A model generated the notes under the pieces. The model saw only the letters and a program-made list of their open reading frames with translations, was not told the origin of the DNA and ran no database searches. From assembly GCA_028242535.1 (NCBI GenBank), contig JAOJYB010000006.1, positions 1 to 63,420 on the forward strand: 63,420 bases of DNA, in the 5' to 3' direction. This DNA is from Candidatus Nitrosopelagicus sp. (GTDB lineage Archaea; Thermoproteota; Nitrososphaeria; Nitrososphaerales; Nitrosopumilaceae). Positions 51,206 to 58,847 of the stretch are shown piece after piece. The translations under genes were made by a program, and so were the position numbers. The stretch's first letter is position 1. Each line of letters opens with the position of its first letter.

Positions 51206-53230
51206 GTGTCAAATAATCTATCCAAAGAAACAAGTCCATATCTTTTACAACATAAAGATAATCCTGTTGAATGGTCTTCCTGGAACGACGAATCATTAAA
51301 AAAGGCAAAAGACGAAAACAAGCCTATTTTCTTATCCATTGGGTACAGTTCCTGTCATTGGTGTCATGTTATGGCTCATGAGTCATTTGAAAATGATGAT
51401 GTGGCAAAAATTATGAATGAAAATTTTGTTAACATCAAAGTAGATAGAGAAGAAAGACCTGATCTTGATGATATTTACCAAAAAATTTGTCAAATGTCAA
51501 CCGGTCAAGGTGGTTGGCCATTAAGCGTATTTTTGACACCGGATCAAAAGCCTTTCTATGTTGGAACGTACTTTCCCGTACTTGATTCGTATGGCCGGCC
51601 TGGTTTTGGTAGTTTATGTAGGCAGCTTGCACAAGCTTGGAAAGAAAAACCAAAAGATGTTGGTAATTCTGCAGAACAATTCATGACAAATCTCACTAAT
51701 CTGGAAAAAGTTTCCGAAGGTGGAATAATTGAAAAATCTATTCTAGATGAAGCAGCAGTTAATCTACTGCAAGTTGCCGATACAAATTTTGGCGGTTTTG
51801 GACAAGCACCAAAATTTCCAAATGCAGCGAATATTTCTTTTATGTTTAGATACTCAAAACTTTCAGGAATTAGTAAATTTCAAGACTTTGCACTGATGAC
51901 ATTAAAGAAAATGGCCAAAGGTGGAATCTTCGATCAAATTGGAGGTGGATTTCATAGATATTCCACTGATGCACGATGGCTTGTACCACATTTTGAAAAA
52001 ATGCTGTATGATAATGCTCTTCTACCTCCTGTATACGCTGAAGCGTATCAAATTACCAAAGATCCTTTTTATCTTGATGTCGTTACAAAAACACTTGATT
52101 ATGTTATGCGTGAAATGACCTCTTCATCTGGGTTATTCTATTCCGCACAAGATGCAGATACTAATGGAGATGAAGGTCAAACATATGTTTGGAAAAAACG
52201 TGAAATTGAAAATATCATAGGCGATGATTCTGAACTCTTTTGTATCTATTATGATGTTACAGATGGAGGAAATTTTGAGGGAAATACAATTTTGGCAAAT
52301 AATATTAACATCTCATCTCTTGCATTCAAATTTAACAAAACTGAAGATAAAATTACAGAACTTTTGAAGCGCTCATCAAAAAAATTACTTGATGTGCGAA
52401 ATGAACGTGATCAGCCTGGAATTGATGATAAGATAATCACATCATGGAATTCTATGATGATATCTGCATTTGTCAAAGGTTATAGAATTTCTGGAAATGA
52501 GAAATATCTTCAAGTTGCAACCAACGCGGCCAAATATTTTTCAGAACAATTCTCAAAGCATGGATTTATTCATAGAACTTTCAAAAATGACACTCCAAAA
52601 CTCAATGGATATCTAGATGACTATGCATATCTTGTAAATTCTCTAGTTGATGTTTTTGAGATAACTTCTGACCCATATTTCTTAGAGATGGCTCAAAAAA
52701 TTGCGAATTACATGATCGAGCATTTCTGGAATGTTACTGGAAAATCATTTTATTTTACATCTGATACTCATGAATCACTAATAATTCGCCCAAAAAATTA
52801 TTATGATTTATCTGTACCCTCAGGAAATTCTGTTGCGTCAAATGCACTATTAAAATTACATCATCTAACACACAATGAAACATTCCTCAAAATATCGAAG
52901 CAAATACTAGAATCAAATGGAACCTCTGCGGCAGAAAATCCATTTGCTTTTGGATACTTGTTAAATGTAATGAATCTGTATCTAAACTCTCCAACAGAAA
53001 TTACGATAATTAATTCTGAAAATTCCAACATTGTTGATTTCTTGTTTAAAAAATTTATTCCCGAAGGATTCATCATCTCAATTAATGATGAAAAAAATCT
53101 GAAATTATTATCAAAATATCCATTCTTTGAGGGAAAAGATTTTTCAAATAATACCAAAGTTACAATTTGTAAAAATTTCACATGCTCTATGCCACTATCT
53201 AAATTATCTGAAATAGAAGAAAATCTCTAA
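51206..53230 (+). CDS. DUF255 thioredoxin-domain protein (YyaL/SPATA20-like)
   Basis: The 674-aa product starts at GTG 51206 with the DUF255 thioredoxin-like domain. It holds [19 protein letters not shown] and the redox motif [14 protein letters not shown] with CHWC at about residues 50-53, then [14 protein letters not shown] and [15 protein letters not shown]. From about residue 200 a six-hairpin-like alpha/alpha barrel follows ([46 protein letters not shown]). The family has no firm function; redox or glycoside epimerase-type activity is suspected. It sits near MsrA and DsbA-like genes. Confidence 0.93.
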   Translation: MSNNLSKETSPYLLQHKDNPVEWSSWNDESLKKAKDENKPIFLSIGYSSCHWCHVMAHESFENDDVAKIMNENFVNIKVDREERPDLDDIYQKICQMSTGQGGWPLSVFLTPDQKPFYVGTYFPVLDSYGRPGFGSLCRQLAQAWKEKPKDVGNSAEQFMTNLTNLEKVSEGGIIEKSILDEAAVNLLQVADTNFGGFGQAPKFPNAANISFMFRYSKLSGISKFQDFALMTLKKMAKGGIFDQIGGGFHRYSTDARWLVPHFEKMLYDNALLPPVYAEAYQITKDPFYLDVVTKTLDYVMREMTSSSGLFYSAQDADTNGDEGQTYVWKKREIENIIGDDSELFCIYYDVTDGGNFEGNTILANNINISSLAFKFNKTEDKITELLKRSSKKLLDVRNERDQPGIDDKIITSWNSMMISAFVKGYRISGNEKYLQVATNAAKYFSEQFSKHGFIHRTFKNDTPKLNGYLDDYAYLVNSLVDVFEITSDPYFLEMAQKIANYMIEHFWNVTGKSFYFTSDTHESLIIRPKNYYDLSVPSGNSVASNALLKLHHLTHNETFLKISKQILESNGTSAAENPFAFGYLLNVMNLYLNSPTEITIINSENSNIVDFLFKKFIPEGFIISINDEKNLKLLSKYPFFEGKDFSNNTKVTICKNFTCSMPLSKLSEIEENL

Positions 53231-53547
53231 ATCTTTCTTATATCTATTTTTAATATTTCTCCAACTTGTGGTCGTCCAAATCTCTCATATCTGTTTTTTG
53301 GCATCGTAATTGAGATATTCGTTTGTGCATAACTCTTCATTTTGATAGTTGGTTGTGCTTGAAGCATTGCTTCTAGTAATGGCATGACCTGTTCTTTTGT
53401 ATCTTGATCGAGTTTCTTTGAAACATTCTCCATTATCAATTGTTTTTGTGACACAGGTTCTGTCTGCACATCTTCTGCTAATGTTATTTGAACTGCATGC
53501 CCATTATCAACAATCTGTTGAATTTTATATCCAATTTCATCTGACAT
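53227..53547 (-). CDS. Conserved-looking hypothetical protein
   Basis: The 106-aa product is soluble, with helix-rich segments ([27 protein letters not shown]) and a strand-rich C-terminus ([29 protein letters not shown]). No Cys, signal or membrane helix. No family is recognised. The gene interlocks with the DUF255 stop (CTAA). The 53-55.8 kb region is a run of small minus-strand genes of this kind. Confidence 0.6.
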   Translation of the reverse strand: MSDEIGYKIQQIVDNGHAVQITLAEDVQTEPVSQKQLIMENVSKKLDQDTKEQVMPLLEAMLQAQPTIKMKSYAQTNISITMPKNRYERFGRPQVGEILKIDIRKI

Positions 53548-53581
53548 GCTTGACTAGATTTACGTTTAGATTTATTCCTAC

Positions 53582-53869
53582 CTATAGGTTATTCTTTTCA
53601 TCAAGTGCACTAGTAATCTTCTCAATATTGTCTCTTATGAAATCATGAAATTCCTGGATATCATCTAATTTTACTTCTAATTGTTGATTTGAATATGTCT
53701 GTAAGAATGTTGAATAAATGGTTCCGACAATCACTCCAAATGCTATTTCCCTTTTGGATTTAGAAAATTCTCCATATTCGCTTGCAAACTGATTGTACGA
53801 ATCAGCTTGGTCAATATAGTATTGGAGTAAATCTTCTAAAAATTTTTTATTCTCATCTGAAATTACCAT
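53582..53869 (-). CDS. Small helical protein of unknown function
   Basis: I place the start at ATG 53869 (MVISDENKKF) because the upstream five residues are non-conserved looking; the frame begins at ATG 53884. The product of 95 aa is helical with aromatic residues (FLEDLLQYYIDQADSYNQF) and one moderately hydrophobic stretch (EIAFGVIVGTIYSTFLQTY). It resembles a four-helix bundle protein but matches no family I know. It lies between two other small genes on the same strand. Confidence 0.55.
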   Translation of the reverse strand: MVISDENKKFLEDLLQYYIDQADSYNQFASEYGEFSKSKREIAFGVIVGTIYSTFLQTYSNQQLEVKLDDIQEFHDFIRDNIEKITSALDEKNNL

Positions 53870-53901
53870 TTTACATTCTTCCAATTATGTCTGTATAAGA
53901 A

Positions 53902-54666
53902 TTATTGTCGAACAAGAATCTTTGAACATCTGGATATGGCATTTGTTATCCTTTCAGGGTTTCTGGAAAAAATCACATATGATGAAACCGAAATAATTAG
54001 TAAAGCCCCTGACCCTAATGGAAATTCTGGAACAGCTGCATATTCATCTGATTCTGCCACAATTGTATAATTTACTACTTCCATTGACTGACTCTTCTCA
54101 TAAATTGGGATGACAAAGTGGCTTTCTTCACCAGATCTCAAAAAATCTGGCTGTGTTTGAATTTTTGAAATTGTTAACACATTTCCATCTCTGTCATATA
54201 ATGTCGCAATCACATTAATCATGTTTGCAGTAATGTCTCCATTATTTTCCATGGTTCCTGAAATTACCACATTATTCAATTGGTCTCTTGTTAATTCTGA
54301 TGATACTATCTCAATTACTTGACTTTTTGGGGCTGCAAGATTGTACTCAAACTTCAAGTCATAAACTAAATTTCTATCTAAAATCTTTTCACTAGTTATG
54401 ATATCAAAACCTCCTTTCATTCCAGGCATTAGAACATTTGACATCATTTTACCATCAAATTTGTTTATCTCCTTTCCATTTCCATCAGTTAGTACAGCTA
54501 AAATCTTTATTTGATTTAATGGGGACTTTGAATTGTTTTGAATTTCTCCTACAATGTGTAGCAAACCATCATTTCCAATGTACGTCTGATCATTTTGAAC
54601 CAGTATTTCACCAAATGCTGGTTGTATCATAAATAATAATGGAATTAGAAACAATAATTTTTTCAT
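53902..54666 (-). CDS. Exported protein with PEFPLG-type C-terminal sorting-like tail
   Basis: The 254-aa product has a signal peptide (residues 1-19, ending QPAFGE), two beta-sandwich FxLYD-like units (about 25-110 with LHIVGEIQNNSKSPL; 125-205 with VVISGTMENNGDITANMINV) and the tail VPEFPLGSG at 212-220. A hydrophobic helix and a basic end (SRNPERITN) follow. This tripartite tail is the pattern of PEF-CTERM-type proteins processed by archaeosortases. The archaeosortase gene at 61055 is in the same window. Fate (cleaved and lipid-anchored or simple membrane anchor) is inference. Confidence 0.75.
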   Translation of the reverse strand: MKKLLFLIPLLFMIQPAFGEILVQNDQTYIGNDGLLHIVGEIQNNSKSPLNQIKILAVLTDGNGKEINKFDGKMMSNVLMPGMKGGFDIITSEKILDRNLVYDLKFEYNLAAPKSQVIEIVSSELTRDQLNNVVISGTMENNGDITANMINVIATLYDRDGNVLTISKIQTQPDFLRSGEESHFVIPIYEKSQSMEVVNYTIVAESDEYAAVPEFPLGSGALLIISVSSYVIFSRNPERITNAISRCSKILVRQ

Positions 54667-54699
54667 ATTAACACTTTCTGTTTTTAAACTCTTAAAGAT

Positions 54700-55209
54700 T
54701 TACTGTTCTATTCCTGCCTTTGCATCATTAAATGACTTTAATCCTGCCTGTTCTGCCTCAAATGACAACTGTGTATATTCCTGAGATCTTACTTGCTCTA
54801 AATCATCTCCATTCTTAATCCAGTTTAGTCTATGTTCATGTGACTCGATCTGATATTCTAATGAGAGTTTTAAGAGCTTCACAGACCTTGAAAATGCATC
54901 TGGTGGCTGTAACTCATCATATTTGTCTAATAACTTGTTAAATTCGTTAAGATGTGAATTTCCTATTCTGATCATCTCATCATCAGAAATGGCTCCCTCA
55001 TTCCATCTTGCTATATTGGAAATAAATCTCCCTTGTTCATTTTGAACTTCTTCTTGTAGTGACTGAATTTCATTTCCAAATGCATATCCTCGGATTTTTG
55101 CCTGATCATCTGCATAAAAGTAGAAGACGGTAATTCCAACTAATACTAGTGCAATTGAAATTGTTAAAAATTTACTTGTGTTTTTCTTCTTTTTTTGTTT
55201 TTTTCTCAA
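54700..55209 (-). CDS. Membrane-anchored helical protein
   Basis: The 169-aa product begins with a very basic N-terminus (RKKQKKKKNTSK), one hydrophobic helix at about 14-32, then a long helical domain facing outside (QSLQEEVQNEQGRF, EFNKLLDKYDELQPPDAF, LEYQIESHEHRLNWIKNG). It is a type II membrane protein. No family is recognised. Its stop is 33 bases ahead of the PEFPLG-protein gene start on the same strand. Confidence 0.6.
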   Translation of the reverse strand: MRKKQKKKKNTSKFLTISIALVLVGITVFYFYADDQAKIRGYAFGNEIQSLQEEVQNEQGRFISNIARWNEGAISDDEMIRIGNSHLNEFNKLLDKYDELQPPDAFSRSVKLLKLSLEYQIESHEHRLNWIKNGDDLEQVRSQEYTQLSFEAEQAGLKSFNDAKAGIEQ

Positions 55210-55211
55210 AA

Positions 55212-55502
55212 TTAATCGATATATTTTCCTGTTTCATCTGTTTTTAGTTCTATATTGAGTTCTGTTCCACTGATAAAAGATTCCCCTCGAACAGTTCTAA
55301 TTCTTGCAATAACTAATTCATGTGGCCAAATCTCTACAACAATTTGTCCCACTTCAGGATTATCTGGAGCATCCACTATCTGAATATCTTCTTTTTTTAC
55401 TCCATAATCTTGTAATTTCTTTATGCTATGTTCAACTAGAGGCTCTGGATCATTATGACTTAGTGCCCATACTATTCCAGAATATTCAATTTGTGGCAAC
55501 AT
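55212..55502 (-). CDS. Small soluble protein of unknown function
   Basis: The 96-aa product shows strand-helix patterns with GIVWALSHNDPEPLVEHSIKK, EIWPHELVIARI and a terminal IELKTDETGKYID. There is no signal or Cys. It has a balanced composition typical of a folded alpha/beta domain. It is 2 bases upstream of the membrane-anchored protein gene and probably coupled to it. Function unknown. Confidence 0.55.
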   Translation of the reverse strand: MLPQIEYSGIVWALSHNDPEPLVEHSIKKLQDYGVKKEDIQIVDAPDNPEVGQIVVEIWPHELVIARIRTVRGESFISGTELNIELKTDETGKYID

Positions 55503-55529
55503 AATTTCACTTTCTTTTTTGTATAAGTG

Positions 55530-55766
55530 TCATTCGCCTTTAATTACATTTAGTGTCATTGTGCTTACTACTCTAGACAGCTGTCTAATTTTCAATGAAA
55601 CTGTTTTTTCAAAATCTTCTTGTGTCTCTGCATGAATTTCAGCTATGATGTCGTATGCACCAAACGTAACATATGCATTTTTTATTTCATTTACCTGTTT
55701 TAATTCTTCTAAAATATACTCTTCAGCACCCAAATCACAATTTAATAAAACAAATCCGATATGCAT
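55530..55766 (-). CDS. Lrp/AsnC-type ligand-binding (RAM) domain protein
   Basis: The 78-aa product is a stand-alone RAM domain (alpha-beta sandwich): GFVLLNCDLGAEEYILEELKQ, then VTFGAYDIIAEIHAETQEDFEKTV and IRQLSRVVSTMTLNVI. There is no DNA-binding helix-turn-helix, so it probably binds amino acids or forms oligomers with full-length Lrp proteins. Such solo RAM proteins are common in thaumarchaea. It sits 45 bases after the RNA helicase gene on the same strand. Confidence 0.9.
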   Translation of the reverse strand: MHIGFVLLNCDLGAEEYILEELKQVNEIKNAYVTFGAYDIIAEIHAETQEDFEKTVSLKIRQLSRVVSTMTLNVIKGE

Positions 55767-55811
55767 TTTTTCTTACACTCTTCTAATCAATCCTTGTCTT
55801 TAAGTGTTAAA

Positions 55812-57167
55812 TTACCATTTCTTGTTGGTATCGCGGTTTTGTCTTCTGTATGCTGGACGTGCACTACCTCTTCTCTTGTATTGATCTCTTGCAGGTCCAT
55901 CTCTACTATGCCCGCCACCATAACTTGATCTTCCACCGCCACCATAACTTGATCTTCCACCGCCACCATAACTTGGTCTACGTCCGTATCCTGAACGCAT
56001 TGGTTGTGCAATACGTCGTCCAACGTTTCGCTTTAGTGGATCTGGAATGTGAACTTCGATTCCCAACTTTTTATTCAAGTCAGTCAAATCTGATTTAATT
56101 TGTTTTTTAATAAATTTCCAATCTCCAATTGATGAATATGATACGAGTGTGATTGCTTTTCCTTTTGCTCCTGCTCTTGCTGTACGTCCAATTCTATGGA
56201 AATAAACCATATCTTGATTTGGAACATCATAGTTTACCACTAATCCTACTCTTGGAACATCTATTCCTCTTGCTGCAACATCTGTTGCGACCAATATGTC
56301 TGCTTGATTTTTTCTAAATTTCATCATTGAATATTCACGTTTATTTTGTGACATGTCTCCTTCTATTGCAACTACTTTGTATCTGGATTTTGTTAAATCT
56401 CTTGCAACATTTCTGGTTCGAATTTTTGTTGAACAAAATACTATGACCTGACCTTTGTTTTGATTAATGAAATCTGTTAGATACTTGTGTTTTTCTCTAT
56501 CTTTGATTACTAAAAATGCCTGATCAATACCTTCTCCACTTAAATCATCTGAATCAATTAGAATATTTTTTGCATTGTTTAGATACTTCTCTGAAAGTCT
56601 AAGAATTTCAGGTGGCATTGTTGCTGACCATAATGATGTAATTCTATTTCCTGGAACCTTTTGTAAAACATATTCTATATCTTCTATGAATCCCATGTCC
56701 AGCATTACATCTGCTTCATCTAATACGACATGTTTGATATTATCAGTTCTTATCGAACCATTATCCAAATGATCAATCAATCTTCCAGGTGTTGCAACTA
56801 CAATCTCTGGTTTTCTACGTAGTGCATCTAATTGAATTCCAATTCCTTGTCCTCCATAAACAGTTACTACTTTAATTTTAGTATATTTCCCAACTTTCTT
56901 TATCTCTTCGGTAATTTGCATGGCCAATTCTCTTGTTGGAGCTATGACTAATCCCTGAATTCCTCCTCCATGGATGATGTTTTGTAGCATTGGAATTCCA
57001 AATGCAGCAGTTTTTCCTGTTCCTGTATGTGCTTGACCAATTACATCATTTCCTTGTAAAAGTTCTGGTATTGATTGTGTTTGAATTGGAAAAGGTGTAG
57101 TAAAACCGAGCTCCCTGATGGATCTCATTATGTCTTCATTTATTTTTAATTCGTCAAATGTGTTCAT
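55812..57167 (-). CDS. DEAD-box RNA helicase with RGG/Gly-rich tail
   Basis: The 451-aa product has the complete DEAD-box set: Q motif (FPIQTQSIPELL), motif I AHTGTGKTA, Ia APTRELA, motif II DEAD (VLDEADVMLDMG), motif III SAT, motif V ARGIDVPRV and motif VI HRIGRTARAG. From about residue 385 the tail is made of Arg/Gly/Ser/Tyr repeats (GGGGRSSYGGGG) typical for RNA binding and phase separation. The repeat is visible in DNA as near-identical 24-base units at 55916-55980. It likely remodels RNA, for example cold-adaptive or ribosome-related. Confidence 0.96.
   Translation of the reverse strand: MNTFDELKINEDIMRSIRELGFTTPFPIQTQSIPELLQGNDVIGQAHTGTGKTAAFGIPMLQNIIHGGGIQGLVIAPTRELAMQITEEIKKVGKYTKIKVVTVYGGQGIGIQLDALRRKPEIVVATPGRLIDHLDNGSIRTDNIKHVVLDEADVMLDMGFIEDIEYVLQKVPGNRITSLWSATMPPEILRLSEKYLNNAKNILIDSDDLSGEGIDQAFLVIKDREKHKYLTDFINQNKGQVIVFCSTKIRTRNVARDLTKSRYKVVAIEGDMSQNKREYSMMKFRKNQADILVATDVAARGIDVPRVGLVVNYDVPNQDMVYFHRIGRTARAGAKGKAITLVSYSSIGDWKFIKKQIKSDLTDLNKKLGIEVHIPDPLKRNVGRRIAQPMRSGYGRRPSYGGGGRSSYGGGGRSSYGGGHSRDGPARDQYKRRGSARPAYRRQNRDTNKKW
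55916..55980 (-). repeat. Tandem 24-base repeat coding for the Gly-rich helicase tail
   Basis: Three nearly identical units on the minus strand encode RSSYGGGG-type motifs. The repetition explains a spurious ORF in the other frame. It is a coding repeat, not a mobile element. Confidence 0.7.
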
Positions 57168-57315
57168 TTTTTTTCTGTCTAAAGCAATGACAGAGAAAGC
57201 GAACCTAATCCATCATTATTTCTATTTTTACTCGATTCGATCGTCTAATAAACCCATGCTTAGAATTAATTGATTCCTATGGTGAATAGTGTATTTGTAA
57301 AATTTTGTAAAATTG

Positions 57316-57323
57316 TTTATAAC
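57316..57323 (+). promoter_or_regulatory. TATA box of the 41-aa gene
   Basis: TTTATAAC lies 22-29 bases before ATG 57345. This supports the shorter start inside a longer open frame. Confidence 0.45.
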
Positions 57324-57344
57324 CCATTTTTGCTTAACAGATTC

Positions 57345-57470
57345 ATGGATGAGAAAAAGCAAAATGAACTGGACAAACAAGTTGAGGCTGAAAATTCTGA
57401 TGTTTCATGCAGTTCATGTCCTATTGATTCTGTTGCCCAAAAAATTATGAGTCTTTTTAGGCGTAAATAA
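57345..57470 (+). CDS. 41-aa protein with CSSC motif
   Basis: The frame is open from TTG/ATG codons at 57270, but a TATA box lies 22-29 bases before ATG 57345, so I choose this start. The product has an acidic, polar N-terminal half (MDEKKQNELDKQVEAENSD) and the segment VSCSSCPIDSVAQKIMSLFRRK with a CxxC pair followed by a short amphipathic helix and a basic end. The CSSCP motif could be redox-active or metal binding. It stands 54 bases ahead of the DsbA-like gene. Confidence 0.55.
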   Translation: MDEKKQNELDKQVEAENSDVSCSSCPIDSVAQKIMSLFRRK

Positions 57471-57524
57471 TGCCTCTTTAGATACAATGCAAGGTTTTTT
57501 AATTAAATTTTTGTGCTAAACTTT

Positions 57525-58196
57525 ATGGCAAACCCAAAGAAAATTGCAGTTGGTGTAGTTGCTGTAATTTTAGTTGCTGCAGTAACAATTTCATTCTCAT
57601 CTTACATGTCTGATTTTGATAATGTTCAACGTTCATCACAGGATGAGGGTAAAACAATAACGTTAAGCGATATACCTGTATTAGGTTCTCAAACTGCAAC
57701 TGTTACAATTATAGAGATTGGTGATTATCAATGTCCTGCATGTAAACTTTGGTTTGATAATACACGTCAAGATATAATTGAAAATTACATTGAGACTGGA
57801 AAAGCAAATTTGGTTTTCATAGATATGCCGTTTATAGGGGCTGATTCTATTTCTGCTGCAGAGGCAACTTATTGTGCAAATGATCAGGGAATGTATTGGG
57901 AATATCATGCTTCATTATATCAACTTCAACAACATGAGAATGATGGATGGGCAAATATTGATCGACTAACTGCAATTGCATTTAATCTTGGACTAGAAAC
58001 TGAACAATTTAGTGAATGTATGAACTCAAAAAAATATTTTTCTCAAATTAGTTTTACCAAACAAAAAGCTAGTACTGATTTTGAGGCAAATAGCACTCCT
58101 ACATTTATTATTGTTAATACATCTGGAACTGCTGAACGTATTGTTGGTCCACATCCATATTCTACATTTGAAAAAGCTTTAGATTCATTACTCTAA
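57525..58196 (+). CDS. DsbA/thioredoxin-fold extracytoplasmic thiol oxidoreductase
   Basis: The 223-aa product has an N-terminal hydrophobic anchor (residues about 5-25) and a DsbA-type fold with the active site GDYQCPACKLWF, CPAC at about residues 67-70. It also has LVFIDMPFIGADSISAAEATYCA and the cis-Pro region NSTPTFIIV (about 190). Such proteins form or reshuffle disulphides in exported proteins. I choose ATG 57525 over GTG 57513 because a TTAATTAAAT element lies about 25 bases upstream. It is followed after 1 base by a Cys-rich membrane protein that may be its partner. Confidence 0.9.
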   Translation: MANPKKIAVGVVAVILVAAVTISFSSYMSDFDNVQRSSQDEGKTITLSDIPVLGSQTATVTIIEIGDYQCPACKLWFDNTRQDIIENYIETGKANLVFIDMPFIGADSISAAEATYCANDQGMYWEYHASLYQLQQHENDGWANIDRLTAIAFNLGLETEQFSECMNSKKYFSQISFTKQKASTDFEANSTPTFIIVNTSGTAERIVGPHPYSTFEKALDSLL

Positions 58197-58197
58197 A

Positions 58198-58674
58198 TTG
58201 AACAATACTTTTGGAACTGTCTACTCAAATCCTTCTTACATTCTAATTGCAATTGGAATATTTTTCCTATTATTTTTTCCACTAATTACAATTTCAGAAT
58301 TTCTTTTTTTTGAACCATTTATAGCATTCTCAATCTATCCTGAAACAATTCTTAGTTTCTTACTCATTGTAATTCTGTCATTTTTTTCAGCATTGGCAGT
58401 ATCTATGAATATCTACCGTGTAAAACTAATCAAAAAAACTAAAAAAATCGGTTCTAGCATTATTGGAACTATTATCGGAGCATCAGCTGGCGCTTGTTCA
58501 TGTGGTCCGATAGCATTTTCAATTATTACTACATTTGGAACTGCTGGAAGTATTGCAAGCTCATTTCTAAGCGTCTATGAAATCCCCATAAGATTGACAT
58601 CAATTGGAATTCTTGGAATAGTGATCTTTGTTACTACAAAGTCTCTTTCACGTGAGTGTAAAATAAATCCCTAA
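58198..58674 (+). CDS. Membrane protein with CSCGP motif, linked to DsbA-like gene
   Basis: The 158-aa product has about four hydrophobic helices. At about residues 94-103 it reads SAGACSCGPIAF, a tight pair of Cys residues within or next to a membrane helix. A helix with FGTAGSIASSFL and a short C-terminal Cys-containing end follow. The Cys pair near the membrane suggests electron exchange with the DsbA-like protein as DsbB or VKOR do, but the rest does not resemble either family. Initiation at TTG 58198 is 1 base after the DsbA stop. Confidence 0.65.
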   Translation: MNNTFGTVYSNPSYILIAIGIFFLLFFPLITISEFLFFEPFIAFSIYPETILSFLLIVILSFFSALAVSMNIYRVKLIKKTKKIGSSIIGTIIGASAGACSCGPIAFSIITTFGTAGSIASSFLSVYEIPIRLTSIGILGIVIFVTTKSLSRECKINP

Positions 58675-58729
58675 TCTAGTTCAATTTTGTTAATGTAAAA
58701 AGACAATTTTTTACAACCCACTAAATTTA

Positions 58730-58740
58730 CTTTAAAAATT
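58730..58740 (+). promoter_or_regulatory. TATA box of the 26-aa microprotein gene
   Basis: CTTTAAAAATT lies 14-24 bases before ATG 58754. It follows the end of the membrane protein gene and precedes no other plus-strand gene, so it must serve the microprotein or a short RNA. Confidence 0.4.
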
Positions 58741-58753
58741 GTAATTGATTAAC

Positions 58754-58834
58754 ATGTCACGATTCTTCATTCCAACTCGACCATCCAAACGAGCATATGA
58801 TGCTGATGAATTAGATGAGACAGACAATCAATAA
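58754..58834 (+). CDS. 26-aa microprotein
   Basis: The ORF encodes MSRFFIPTRPSKRAYDADEL and a short DETDNQ end. A basic aromatic half is followed by an acidic half, without Cys. It has a TATA box 14-24 bases upstream and ends in TAATAG (double stop). This is the only ORF in the 173-base gap, and its position with its own promoter suggests a real small protein. No family is known. Confidence 0.4.
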   Translation: MSRFFIPTRPSKRAYDADELDETDNQ

Positions 58835-58847
58835 TAGAAACCTCTCT

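Noticed and set aside
55916-55980. Possible CRISPR-like repeat
   Set aside because: Units are contiguous, only about three, in frame with the helicase and without spacers.
55787-56098. ORFs with repeated VMVAVEDQ or HHNLIFHR motifs
   Set aside because: These are other-frame readings of the Gly-rich repeat tail of the helicase gene.
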